The notes under the pieces were generated by a model. That model searched no databases, was not told where the DNA came from, and saw only the letters and a list, made by a program, of their open reading frames with translations. The translations under genes and the position numbers were made by a program. Positions 7,420-16,355 of a stretch of 64,000 nt of DNA are shown here, in pieces (within the stretch, counting starts at the first letter, position 1; each line of letters opens with the position of its first letter). The stretch comes from Bacteroidales bacterium (GTDB lineage: Bacteria > Bacteroidota > Bacteroidia > Bacteroidales > UBA932). The stretch is taken from the NCBI GenBank assembly GCA_017459075.1, contig JAFUDQ010000025.1, positions 1 through 64,000 of the forward strand, given 5' to 3'.

Positions 7420-8346
7420 CTACTTCAACTTTTCTATTTCGTCAATTGAAAGTCCTGTACAACTGGCAACCGTCTCGGGAGCGATACCTTTTTCAAGGAA
7501 TGCTTTTGCAATTTCAATCTTTGCATTAATTGCACCTTCTTTGATACCTTCCTTTTTCCCAGCCTCAAGTCCTTCTTCACGCCCTTCCTGTCTGGCGCAG
7601 GAGATGTAATTACGTATATCTCGTTCCGTTGTCATGTCTCTTTCGTACTTTGCTTTTTCTTCCGGCGTAAAATTAGCAATTTCCGCCGATTCAAACAAGA
7701 GTTTGAAGATTTCTTCCTTAAGTTGTGGAGGTCTGTTCTTCATATGTTCCATGTTATGAAGGGCGTAGCAGAAGTTTTCCAGCACAGTGGCCTGTGGAGT
7801 CAGGGCATTTTTGCAGTTAGGCAGTTCCAGGAAAATGTATTGCAGATGGTCTGTCATTATTTCATCAGAGCAATCCCGTTTCAGCAGATACCTGTACTTA
7901 ACTTCATCGGAGCCTTTATGAAAGGAGAAATCCATTAGACCAATGAAGTAGACCGTGGGAAAAGCATAGTCATCCGAGTCCCCACCACTACGTAATTGTT
8001 TTTGCACCCCGAAAGTGGAATAATAAACAGCTCTTGAATAGAAACTTGTCTGTTTTGCAATCTGCATTTCTACAATGAAACGCACTCCGTCTTCATCAGT
8101 ACACTCGACATCTATCCTGACGTTTCGGTTGTCAGGAAGAGGATTGATATGTTCAGTATTGACGAGTGTAAGTTGAGTGATTTTGCGCTCTGGAATAAGC
8201 TCTTCCAGAAAGAGTTGAAGTAGTCGCTTTCTTGACTCGTCACCAAAGGTCCTTTTGAACCAGTCATCCATAATGATTCTGGCGTACCGCCCGATAAGTG
8301 GGCTTTTTTGTTGTTGATATTCATTCATAAAAGTCTCAAACCTCAT
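7420..8346 (-). CDS. Rpn-family recombination-promoting nuclease (complete copy)
   Basis: The only complete copy here, 308 residues from the chosen start. The frame extends 43 codons further upstream, but that part translates the 21-bp repeats and lies before the -7 box at 8361-8368, so ATG 8346 (MRFETFMNEY) is preferred; ATG 8328 is possible. Residues 10-230 match the PD-(D/E)XK nuclease transposase-like family, with D79 (RIDVE) and E93-x-Q95 (VEMQ) as candidate active-site residues and YYSTFGVQKQL afterwards. A charged Gly/Glu/Lys linker and a short helical tail follow. Family members are Mg-dependent DNA endonucleases linked to recombination. It faces the nuclease lipoprotein tail to tail. 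Confidence 0.85.
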   Translation of the reverse strand: MRFETFMNEYQQQKSPLIGRYARIIMDDWFKRTFGDESRKRLLQLFLEELIPERKITQLTLVNTEHINPLPDNRNVRIDVECTDEDGVRFIVEMQIAKQTSFYSRAVYYSTFGVQKQLRSGGDSDDYAFPTVYFIGLMDFSFHKGSDEVKYRYLLKRDCSDEIMTDHLQYIFLELPNCKNALTPQATVLENFCYALHNMEHMKNRPPQLKEEIFKLLFESAEIANFTPEEKAKYERDMTTERDIRNYISCARQEGREEGLEAGKKEGIKEGAINAKIEIAKAFLEKGIAPETVASCTGLSIDEIEKLK

Positions 8347-8360
8347 CTGAGAGGCGGACA

Positions 8361-8368
8361 CAAAGATA
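8361..8368 (-). promoter_or_regulatory. -7 box of rpn
   Basis: TATCTTTG on the minus strand, 15 bases upstream of ATG 8346. No clear -33 element was seen at the usual distance. Confidence 0.5.
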
Positions 8369-8412
8369 TGTAGCAAATAATTGTAAAAACGGGAAAGGTG
8401 GCTCGACTGAAC

Positions 8413-8454
8413 AAAGTTTTTACGATTCTTATGAAGATTTTTACGAATCTTATG
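8413..8454 (-). repeat. Two 21-bp direct repeats upstream of rpn
   Basis: The same repeat pair as at 2900-2941, in the same position relative to the gene. Being close to the promoter, it could be an operator or a site the nuclease itself recognises. Confidence 0.7.
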
Positions 8455-8520
8455 AAACGGCAAAAGAGACACCAAATTTTGGCGTCCTAATCATATTCTT
8501 TGGGCACTGGAATTTCTATT

Positions 8521-8678
8521 GGGCCAGCTAAAGCACGCTGACAACCCCCACCAACCGTCGGGGCCATCCGCAACAACGCTCCAGCGAAATACAAACCTAT
8601 AAAACCAAAAACATTATGAGAAAAGAAAAACTGGCCTACAAGGCCCCAACCTCTGAAGCCTTCGTGATACGATTCGAA
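8521..8678 (+). repeat. Conserved 158-base leader, copy 1
   Basis: Bases 8521-8678 match 16198-16355 (minus strand) with about five differences. The block comprises an untranslated GC-rich leader of about 95 bases and the first 21 codons of the short peptide gene. Similarity stops abruptly inside the peptide ORF. Confidence 0.85.
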
Positions 8679-8756
8679 GTCAACTTTATGAGTCCCGGTA
8701 CTGTTCAAAAAGTAGATGAAGAAGAAGAATTTGAAGGAAAAGATGATTGGATTTAA
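8616..8756 (+). CDS. Short leader peptide of surface-protein unit 2
   Basis: A 46-residue ORF starting MRKEKLAYKAPTSEAFVIRF, 12 bases upstream of the next lipoprotein start. Its first 21 residues are nearly identical to the peptide at 16105-16260; the C-terminal half diverges and is very acidic (DEEEEFEG). Synonymous and conservative changes between the copies suggest the reading frame is kept. No signal peptide is seen. It overlaps the end of the conserved leader repeat, so translation may also matter for expression of the downstream gene. Confidence 0.6.
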   Translation: MRKEKLAYKAPTSEAFVIRFEVNFMSPGTVQKVDEEEEFEGKDDWI

Positions 8757-8768
8757 GGAGGATAGTCT

Positions 8769-11315
8769 ATGAAAACAGGATTAAAAATCTTTATCTCTGC
8801 TGTCGTTGCTTTGGCAGCATTTTCTTGTGCAAAGGAAACTGAGGTTAATTCCGAAGTTGTTTCCACAAAGAAAACCGTTACCATCACAGCATCTACTGAT
8901 AATGGTTTGGCTGATGCAATTCAAACTAAAACATTTCTTGATGGCAGGAATATATTATGGTCAGGGGATGAAACTGTAAGAGCTTATGGCTTAATTAATT
9001 ATGACAGTAAGACTATAAGTGTTTCAAAGGATAAAAGAACTGCAGATTTTACATTTGATGTAGATCCGGAAGACGAAATTCTCTATGCAATTTATCCCGC
9101 CTCAAATGCTGGAAACACTGATGCTGATGCTATGACGATAACTATTCCTACAGAACAAACTGCAACAGCTAATTCTTTCGACCCTGCTGCTATGGCAGCT
9201 ATTGGACGTGTTCAGAATGGTGGAAAAATTGCTTTCATGAATGTTGGCGCCCTTCTTAGCATTGTTATAAATAATGACGACATTGCTTCCGTAGAAATTA
9301 CCGCAACAGAGACAAATACCGAGTCTATGACAGGTGAAGCAATAATTGATATTAATAGCTCTGATGAAATAACTACAGCGACTGATGGTTCATCAACAAG
9401 TGTAAAACTGATCGGCGGGCTTGAGAATGGCGAGAAATAATATTTCGTTGTCTATCCTGGCACATATTCTAATCTTAGGATAGTAGTAACTAACACAGAT
9501 GGAGCAATTGCTGTATATCGCAATAAAACCATCTTCACTGTCGCAAGGAACAAAAACTGGAAGATTGCTGAGTTAACTATTCCAGATAGCAAATGGGTCC
9601 CTGCAACAGAAGAAACACAGTATTTCTATGAGTCGTTTAATAAGTGTGCTGGAACTGGTGGAAATGATGGCAGTTGGAGCGGTTCAATAGCCTCAAGTAC
9701 CGCATCTTATGATAAATCTGGATGGACTGGCACCGGTCTATACGGTGCAAATAAGTGTTTGAAAGCAGGCACTGGAAGTGATAATGGAGTTGCTACAACT
9801 CCTGCTCTTGCAGAAATTCCCGCAAGTTCCACGCTTACGCTACGTTTCAAAGCAGGTGCTTGGAATGCATCAAAAGACGGTACGACACTGAATCTGTCAG
9901 TTTCCGGAGGTGGAACCATTTCTCCAACTTCAGTTACAATGAACAAGGGCGAATTCAAGAACTTCACAGCAACATTATCTAATGCTACCAAGTCTTCCAA
10001 GATTAGCTTTACAGCTACTAATTATCGTTTCTTCCTTGATGAGGTAGAAATTGTTGGCAATGTGGCTCGTGATGATTCCCCTAAGAATTATACTGTATCG
10101 TACAACGCGAATACAGGGTCAGGCGATGCTCCTGTTGATGGTGTAACATACAATGACCAGACTAATTTCATTGTAACGGTTCTTGGACAGGGAGAATTAA
10201 CAAAGACCGGACATAACTTCAGTGGCTGGAATACAGCGGCAGATGGTTCCGGAACTACATACGCTGCTGGCGCCAAATTCGTTATTTCCGCAAATACCAC
10301 TCTCTACGCACAGTGGACACCTATTGACTATGCTATCACGGCCAATACGAATGCAAACGGTACTTATACGGTCAAAATTGGAGGATCAGATGTAACAACT
10401 GGTCAATACGGACAGACTTTGTCTATTGCAACAAGTTCTGTTGCTCCAGGTTATTCGTTTAACAAATTCGTAGTCTCTTATACTGACTCTGAAAGTGTTG
10501 AACATACGGCCAATTTGACTTCCAATCCTGCGGCTTACACTATGCCTGCATTTCCTATCAACATTTCGATGGTTCTTGATGCCGTTACCACCTACACGGT
10601 GACACTTTATAGTAATGGTGCCAAGGTAAAAGATGTGGTTGTTTCTGAAAATACTGCAATTCTTACGGAGATAGATGGTGAAGAGGATGCTCTTACTGGA
10701 CCTGTAGGTAAGTCTTTTCTCGGATGGTCAACGTCAAACGTCTCCGCGAGCATAAGTCTTATTACAGCATCAACTCGTGCCACTGCCGATATTAATCTGT
10801 ATGCCGTATTTGGAACATCCTCCACGTATAATCTTGTGGAGAATGACCTTGATAAATCATGGGCTGGCGACTATTTGGTTGCATATTCTTCAACAGTATT
10901 TGCTGATGGCCGAGTAGGTGGAGAAAGTGGTATGGGAGCTAGTGGAAAAAAAGTTAATCCAGGAACGAAGTTAAGCGGTAAGACCGTTGATGGAACATGG
11001 GGGGATACTTATAATATAACTCTTGAAGAAGTTTCTTCTGGTAGCAATACATATCTAATGCTGACAAAAGATGGTAAGTATAATTACCAGACAAGCAATA
11101 GTAATGGTCTAGCCAGCACTTCGACTAGAGCTACAGCAGCTAATTATCCTCTTTCCGTTACCTTTACATCTGCATCAGATATTGATATTGCAAATGGCTC
11201 AGGAGCTGTTTTCCATTATAACTCCGCTGGTTTCTTCAGATTCTACAAAAATGGTGGACAGAATAATGTTTACCTTTATAAGAAACAAGCTGGCGAACAG
11301 TTATTAACTTGGTAG
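8769..11315 (+). pseudogene. Fimbrillin/Flg_new-repeat lipoprotein interrupted by one in-frame TAA
   Basis: One continuous frame of 849 codons apart from a single TAA at 9438-9440 (codon 224). The frame reads GLENGEK, stop, YFVVYPGTYSNL, where a Tyr would be expected, and stays open without a shift to 11315. The first part has a lipoprotein signal (AAFSC, Cys20) and a fimbrillin-like domain. The second part has a beta-sandwich (about 280-420), a Listeria-Bacteroides (Flg_new) repeat with FSGWNTAADGSGTTYAAG, a second, weaker repeat (FLGWSTSN) and a C-terminal module like those in the neighbouring surface proteins. It may be a recent nonsense allele, a read-through gene or a sequencing error. 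As it stands it yields a 223-residue lipoprotein. Confidence 0.75.
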
Positions 11316-11336
11316 CATTTGCTGAGCTAAAATAGT

Positions 11337-11375
11337 AGGAAAGCTGAGGCCCTAAGACCTTGGCTTTCCTTTTTG
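11337..11375 (+). terminator. Probable terminator of unit 2
   Basis: GGAAAGC and GGCTTTCC arms with internal mismatches around an 8-base loop, then TTTTT, 22 bases after the stop codon. Confidence 0.6.
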
Positions 11376-11469
11376 AAATAACTTGTTATCAGGTAAATAC
11401 TTTAAAAGCACAGCAATAACTTGTATGAGTATTAGACAGAATACCGATTAATATTTAAAAAATATATAA

Positions 11470-11542
11470 GGTGTTTGCTATATAAACTAAAGTAGGAGAT
11501 AAACTAAATTTCTTTCGCTTATATCCTACTTGATTAAACACC
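11470..11542. repeat. Nested inverted repeat
   Basis: Outer arms GGTGTTT (11470-11476) and AAACACC (11536-11542). Inner arms GTAGGAGATA (11492-11501) and TATATCCTAC (11520-11529). It lies in the AT-rich gap between the two opposed units, with no ORF. Function unknown. Confidence 0.5.
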
Positions 11543-11545
11543 AAG

Positions 11546-11591
11546 AATAGTGGCAATTCCATTAAGATGTGCAAATGTGATTGCCACTATT
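11546..11591. terminator. Hairpin near the 3' end of the small minus-strand ORF
   Basis: AATAGTGGCAAT pairs with ATTGCCACTATT. It is placed to end transcription of the 11595-11819 ORF and could also stop plus-strand read-through. Confidence 0.5.
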
Positions 11592-11594
11592 TCA

Positions 11595-11819
11595 TTAAGA
11601 TACATCCATCTTTACCTTCCAGTAAATGAGATAAGTTTCTTCTCCTCTTAGGATTGTATTAAAGACATCTCCATTGATATTATATGGAATACCATAAAGT
11701 AATGTCCTTATTACAGGAATTGCAGAATCATACACAAAACCATGATGTATATATTCCACTGGGATGGACAAAGTCTTGTCCTTAAGAACAGGGTCTGACC
11801 CTTCATAAAAAATTTCCAT
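11595..11819 (-). CDS. Small protein of unknown function
   Basis: A 74-residue ORF (MEIFYEGSDPVLKDKT...) in an AT-rich gap. It is flanked on its 3' side by a hairpin and has a -7-like TATCTTTA about 37 bases upstream of its start. The product is mixed hydrophobic and charged, with no signal peptide, membrane segment or motif I recognise. Codon use is not clearly different from random AT-rich sequence, so it may be spurious. It stands alone between two surface-protein units. Confidence 0.4.
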   Translation of the reverse strand: MEIFYEGSDPVLKDKTLSIPVEYIHHGFVYDSAIPVIRTLLYGIPYNINGDVFNTILRGEETYLIYWKVKMDVS

Positions 11820-11911
11820 AAAAAATCTTTTATTATATAGACTAAAGATAACAAATCTTTTTATTATGCTCAGACTACACTGCTTCTAGCGAGTAACATG
11901 CAACTATACGA

Positions 11912-11956
11912 AAGTAGCAGCAACTTACCGTTACTTCGGAAAAGTTGCTGCTACTT
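11912..11956. terminator. Strong hairpin at the end of unit 3
   Basis: A perfect 15-bp stem AAGTAGCAGCAACTT with its complement around a 15-base loop, 20 bases past the end of the fimbrillin-like gene. No strong T run is present on the minus strand. Confidence 0.6.
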
Positions 11957-11976
11957 GTTTTAAGTGTGCACTCTAT

Positions 11977-12894
11977 TTAAAGCACGGCACTTTCGTTTGA
12001 AATTGCAGTTGCGTCAGGTGCAAAAGTCTTCTTACTGATGCTGATGCTTTTTGCACTCAAGAACTTACCATTACCAAGATGTGCACTGCCGATGGTTTTA
12101 CTTCCTTCGTAAAGTGCATCATCGCTGCCAACAACACTGAAAGTATATGTTTCATCAGCTGTGGTGTTCTCATTACGTATAGCCATGCAATAAAGATTTC
12201 CAGTAGGATTACCTGCAGCTGTCATTGTAAGTATACCATACTCAGAAGCCCAATCACTGCTGTATGTACGGTTTACGACCAGTTTGTTTTGATTGGAAGA
12301 AAGCATGAATGATTTTACAGAGATTGCTTCACCAGTACCTCCTACCTTGAATCCAAAGCGATAAATACTCTGCTGATTGGCGAATTTAGTAGGTGCGGAA
12401 GCTGTTATAGTATGGTTTACTTCATCAAGTGCTGTAACAGAAAGCGTAGATGTGGCATAGTTAAACATTGTTGCCATTGTGCCGGCTTCTGAGGGTTCAG
12501 AGCCATCCTGGCCTGCATATGTCCACTTGTCATCATCTCTTCCGGGAGAAAGAAGCATAAGCTCGCTATTTACCGCCAAGTCATTCGGTTTAGATATCTC
12601 GCCATGAAGGGTAGTTGTTGCGGCTTTGGTCTCTGAAGTAACTTCCAAAGTACCTAGCTTTGTTCCACCAAGATATACAGCTACTTTCTCACCTTTTTTC
12701 CAATAGTTCTTGAGAGTAGTACCGTCAATCTCCATAGCCTTGGTATCAACCGTCTGGACGGTTAGTTTCCAAGTCTGTTCGACAGCTGGTTTATCTTCAG
12801 GCTTCTCTTCAGGGAGAAGTTCCTCTGCTTTCTGGCAACTGGCCAGGGTAGCGCCCAGAAGGGCAGCAATCAAAAATAATCTATTAGTTTTCAT
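11977..12894 (-). CDS. Fimbrillin-like surface lipoprotein
   Basis: A 305-residue protein with a lipoprotein signal ending at Cys20 (LASC), an acidic/Pro linker (EELLPEEKPEDKP) and a fimbrillin-type beta-sandwich. The strand pattern includes KLTVQTVDTKAM, WKKGEKVAVYLGG and YRFGFKVGG. It starts 18 bases after the end of the large secreted protein, so the two are one operon behind the 16105-16260 peptide. It is probably displayed on the outer membrane. Whether it polymerises into a fimbria cannot be told, and no usher or anchor genes are nearby. Confidence 0.75.
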   Translation of the reverse strand: MKTNRLFLIAALLGATLASCQKAEELLPEEKPEDKPAVEQTWKLTVQTVDTKAMEIDGTTLKNYWKKGEKVAVYLGGTKLGTLEVTSETKAATTTLHGEISKPNDLAVNSELMLLSPGRDDDKWTYAGQDGSEPSEAGTMATMFNYATSTLSVTALDEVNHTITASAPTKFANQQSIYRFGFKVGGTGEAISVKSFMLSSNQNKLVVNRTYSSDWASEYGILTMTAAGNPTGNLYCMAIRNENTTADETYTFSVVGSDDALYEGSKTIGSAHLGNGKFLSAKSISISKKTFAPDATAISNESAVL

Positions 12895-12912
12895 ATTGAT
12901 GTCCTCCTTATT

Positions 12913-15900
12913 TTATTCGTTAACAATGTAGTAAGCCTTCGTGGCAGGTATGCTACTACCTGTATATTTATAGAATCCAAGCTTTCCGCCAACAACACCA
13001 AGAACATATGGAGTACCGCTGATACCTGAAACAGTTACAGCTTCATTAGAGCCTACAAGAATGTTAGTGCTTCCGTTAACGGAGGCTTTTCCTGCATTCT
13101 TTAATGTAAGAGTAATAGCGGCTGAATCTGAAATAATTACAACAGCAGTGTTTGCTGGAATAAGTTTTCCATCAGTACCAAGACGATACAGTTCTTTATC
13201 TGAATTCATTGTAAATGCCAGGGCGCCTTCTGGAAGAGCATACTGAGCAGTTCCATTATAGAAAGTAGCCCAATAAAGTCCATCATTCAAAGTGCCTGTC
13301 AGATTGATTGTTGCAGGGGCACCTTCAGGAGCGGCTTTCTTGTAGAAGGAGAAGGTTTCATTTTCAATATTGCCTGTAGTACTGGTGTAGCACCTCCAGT
13401 CACTTGAGTTATAAATACCCACATAACGTGACGTAGCGTTATTCTTTAAATACCCGTCTTCAATTACGAAAGTATTATTCGAATTACTGCCAACACGTAC
13501 ACCATTGTTAGTATTGGTGCAATATAACCATGAATCAGAACCGTTTACATAGAAGGTATATCCATCTTCTGCATTACCGCTTATTGTCCACTGAAGGTTA
13601 TCTGGAATTGCCGCGGTTATTGTATTATTACTAACCGTTACGGACACTGCAGCAGGAGGATTGCTTGTTCCATTGTTGTTGGTCATGGCATAATCAGAAC
13701 CGTTGTTGCCTACAATAAGGAAAACATCGTTGGCTGTAAGCGATGCAAGATCGGCTTTTACCCATGTGGTGGTAGGGACAGGAGCTACATATTCGGCCTG
13801 AGTGATGGTAACCAATTCAGAATAGACATCATTTGCCTCGTCATCAAGAGCGTAAACCTTTAGGTAAGCCGTACGTGCTGCGCCGGTATTAGCTTCGATA
13901 GTATAATAAACATTATTCTCGTTATCGATTTCAGCATCTATCCAGGTATAAGTTGCTGATGTCCCTTCAGAATCACAGAAATAGACTTCTGACTCGATTG
14001 TTGATATATTCTTATAGGTTACTGTAATCGTACCATCGGTTTCTGCAGAAGTTGCTTCAATAGAATTTGTACTTAGCGTAATTGCAGGAGTGGTATCAGG
14101 TTTTTTCAAAGAAATATTGCCAAGGGCTACGTTACCGTTGCTCTTATTAGTGTAAACCCATTTGATGTAGCGAACAGTAGATGCCAAATTATCAATTTCC
14201 TTGCTTTGAGTGTTGCTAAGTGTGGTATATGATGCCAAGTCTGAATAACTTGAGCCGTCAGCTGAAGTCTGAACTTTAAATGTACCACCGCTGAAACTAT
14301 TACCCTTTATATCGAAAGAAAGAATTCCTGGAGTTTCATTTATTTTGAGAATAAGGTAATCCCCTGTATTGTCAAATTTCAAATAAGGGCTGCTGCCATA
14401 GTCATTACCCAGTCCATTTTCAGTCAGACCAGTAGTTGAAGATATTGAATTCTTTCCATTATCGAAGGTGAACGGAAGAGTAGCATAATCAACAACATAT
14501 CCTGCCTGAGTGAAAGTAATTAGCTCTGAGTATACTTCGTTGGACTCATTATCTAGTGCATATACTTTAAGGTAAGCAGTACGTGCTTCGGCATTGTCGT
14601 TTGCATCAATCACATAGTCCAGATTGTTATCGTTATTAATTTCAGCTTCAATCCAGCCATAGTTGGCAGGGGTGATACCGTCTGACTCGTAGAATGCAAC
14701 ATCTGCTACCACTGTCGTAATATTATCGTATGTTACGGTTATCGTACCGTCAACACCGGCTGCAGGAGCCTCGATTGAGTTGGAGCCTACAGTGACCGTT
14801 GGAGTCACATTGATGGTATAAGCAGCGGTGGAAACATTGCTGGTGGTATAACCGTCTTTAACAGCAATTGCCTTAAGTGTAGTGACCGAGGTGATGGAAA
14901 CGGGGGCAGTATAAAGAGTGCTCGAAGAAGTCGGTTCCGTACCGTTTGTGGTATAATAGATATCAGCACCGGTATGAAGGTCACTGATTGTTACTTCTGT
15001 TCCCGAGGTAACTTCACCGGCAGCCGGAGAGAAGGTAGGAGCAACTAATTTAAGGCTTGTTAGCGTACTCCGCGCGGCGAATTGATAGTTTGAATTATAC
15101 TTTGTTAGATCGCCAGATACCACAACGATGTCTCCAGCACGAATGATATCCTCATCATTGCATCTGCCACGGAAAACCTGTAGTACATCACTACCACCTT
15201 CGTCGATGATATTGTAAGAAATGTTGCTGTACTGAGAACTGTATGCTGTTACGATTTCTGAAACAATACCTTTAGCATAGACGCCAGTAATACCAGTTCC
15301 GGCATCAATTGCCACGCGAGCATCTGCCACAGTGTACGGGTCTGCTTCAGTACCTGCATGGTCAAGAGAAACGATTGTGTAAGTTGCGGAAGCAACTGTG
15401 CTATTTTCATATTCAACCTTGGTGGCGATTGCCTTAATAGTTGTGGTAGAACTAACAGGAATGGCAGAGGAGTAAACGCTACTATTGGTTGTCGGGTCGG
15501 TTCCATCAGTGGTGTAATAGATAGTTGCTCCCTCTGTTTCTGTTGTGATTGACACGTTCTGAGCAGAAGTGTATGTACCTGCGGCTGGCGAGAAAGTAGG
15601 GGCTGCACAAGTAGGAGTAGAACTTTCCTCATAAGTGATTACAATTGAAGAAAAAAAGCTTGCTCCAGAAACCTTCAATTGAAAGTATGTATCTCCACTT
15701 TTTGCATTATATGTATTTGTAGAAGTACCTGTTTGACTATTCGTAGTAGGTTTCTCTGAAGTGCCAGTAGTTACTGTATATGTTTTACTTCCACTTGAGA
15801 CATTGATGGTGATTGATTTTAATCCAGAAATAGCAGTTGTATTATAGAGAATACCACTACCTTTCGAACTGTTCATTTGAATCGTATTTCCTGAACCCTT

Positions 15901-16089
15901 ATATCCCTGATCAACAGTAAAACCTATTTTACTTACTGTCGCGGTTTTGTTAGCATAAGAAGTTGTTAAACCGAATGAATTATAATCCAGGGTGATTGTC
16001 TTTTCTTCTCCCCGCGCTGTAAATGAACAAAATACCCCAAACAAAGCTGCAAGGGTACATTGTATAAATAATTTCTTGATGTTTTTCAT
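12913..16089 (-). CDS. Large secreted multi-domain protein (chitobiase-like and BACON-like modules)
   Basis: A 1058-residue protein with an ordinary signal peptide (residues 1 to about 27; no lipobox). Rough order: N-terminal sandwich (30-150); chitobiase/beta-hexosaminidase C-terminal-like module with IYYTTDGTDPT (156-235); OB-fold-like segment (245-350); second chitobiase-like module with IYYTTNGTEPT (352-430); BACON-like repeat (433-535); carbohydrate-binding-like sandwich (540-680); second BACON-like repeat (680-785); the module shared with the other surface proteins (790-925); C-terminal sandwich. No catalytic motif was found, so binding or adhesion is more likely than enzymatic activity. 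It follows the short peptide by 15 bases. Confidence 0.75.
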   Translation of the reverse strand: MKNIKKLFIQCTLAALFGVFCSFTARGEEKTITLDYNSFGLTTSYANKTATVSKIGFTVDQGYKGSGNTIQMNSSKGSGILYNTTAISGLKSITINVSSGSKTYTVTTGTSEKPTTNSQTGTSTNTYNAKSGDTYFQLKVSGASFFSSIVITYEESSTPTCAAPTFSPAAGTYTSAQNVSITTETEGATIYYTTDGTDPTTNSSVYSSAIPVSSTTTIKAIATKVEYENSTVASATYTIVSLDHAGTEADPYTVADARVAIDAGTGITGVYAKGIVSEIVTAYSSQYSNISYNIIDEGGSDVLQVFRGRCNDEDIIRAGDIVVVSGDLTKYNSNYQFAARSTLTSLKLVAPTFSPAAGEVTSGTEVTISDLHTGADIYYTTNGTEPTSSSTLYTAPVSITSVTTLKAIAVKDGYTTSNVSTAAYTINVTPTVTVGSNSIEAPAAGVDGTITVTYDNITTVVADVAFYESDGITPANYGWIEAEINNDNNLDYVIDANDNAEARTAYLKVYALDNESNEVYSELITFTQAGYVVDYATLPFTFDNGKNSISSTTGLTENGLGNDYGSSPYLKFDNTGDYLILKINETPGILSFDIKGNSFSGGTFKVQTSADGSSYSDLASYTTLSNTQSKEIDNLASTVRYIKWVYTNKSNGNVALGNISLKKPDTTPAITLSTNSIEATSAETDGTITVTYKNISTIESEVYFCDSEGTSATYTWIDAEIDNENNVYYTIEANTGAARTAYLKVYALDDEANDVYSELVTITQAEYVAPVPTTTWVKADLASLTANDVFLIVGNNGSDYAMTNNNGTSNPPAAVSVTVSNNTITAAIPDNLQWTISGNAEDGYTFYVNGSDSWLYCTNTNNGVRVGSNSNNTFVIEDGYLKNNATSRYVGIYNSSDWRCYTSTTGNIENETFSFYKKAAPEGAPATINLTGTLNDGLYWATFYNGTAQYALPEGALAFTMNSDKELYRLGTDGKLIPANTAVVIISDSAAITLTLKNAGKASVNGSTNILVGSNEAVTVSGISGTPYVLGVVGGKLGFYKYTGSSIPATKAYYIVNE

Positions 16090-16104
16090 CTTTCAATCCT
16101 CCCG

Positions 16105-16260
16105 TTACAAATCAATTTCATCTCCGTATTCGTCTCTACCATCAGTCATATTTATGTCCAAATCACGTTTCCCACCTGGACTTTGACATAGAGTGCCTTC
16201 GAATCGTATCACGAAGGCTTCAGAGGTTGGGGCCTTGTAGGCCAATTTTTCTTTTTTCAT
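16105..16260 (-). CDS. Short leader peptide of surface-protein unit 3
   Basis: A 51-residue ORF starting MKKEKLAYKAPTSEAFVIRF. Residues 1-21 nearly match the 8616 peptide; the remainder (SPGGKRDLDINMTDGRDEY...) is different but again acidic. It ends 15 bases before the large secreted protein. The order of promoter, conserved leader, peptide and exported protein is the same as in unit 2. Confidence 0.6.
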   Translation of the reverse strand: MKKEKLAYKAPTSEAFVIRFEGTLCQSPGGKRDLDINMTDGRDEYGDEIDL

Positions 16261-16355
16261 AATATTTTTGGTTTTATAGGTTTGTATTTTGCAGGAGCGT
16301 TGTTGCGGATGGCCCCGACGGTTGGTGGGGGTTGTCAGCGTGCTTTAGCTGGCCC
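16198..16355 (-). repeat. Conserved 158-base leader, copy 2
   Basis: The minus-strand counterpart of 8521-8678. The two share GGGCCAGCTAAAGCACGCTG at the start and run to codon 21 of the peptide gene. Confidence 0.85.

Noticed and set aside
8347-8475. N-terminal extension of the complete rpn gene
   Set aside because: It translates the 21-bp repeats and the region before the -7 box, so it is not expected to be in the mRNA.
1-8530. rpn copies as an insertion sequence
   Set aside because: No terminal inverted repeats or target duplications could be defined. The family is transposase-like by name, but the copies here look like products of recombination.
8769-9440. Two separate genes at 8769-9440 and 9759-11315
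   Set aside because: Both parts share one frame, and 9441-9758 is open and coding-like, so a single interrupted gene explains the data better.
12913-16089. Glycosidase function for the 1058-residue protein because of its chitobiase-like modules
   Set aside because: Only C-terminal accessory modules are present. No catalytic barrel or active-site motif was found.
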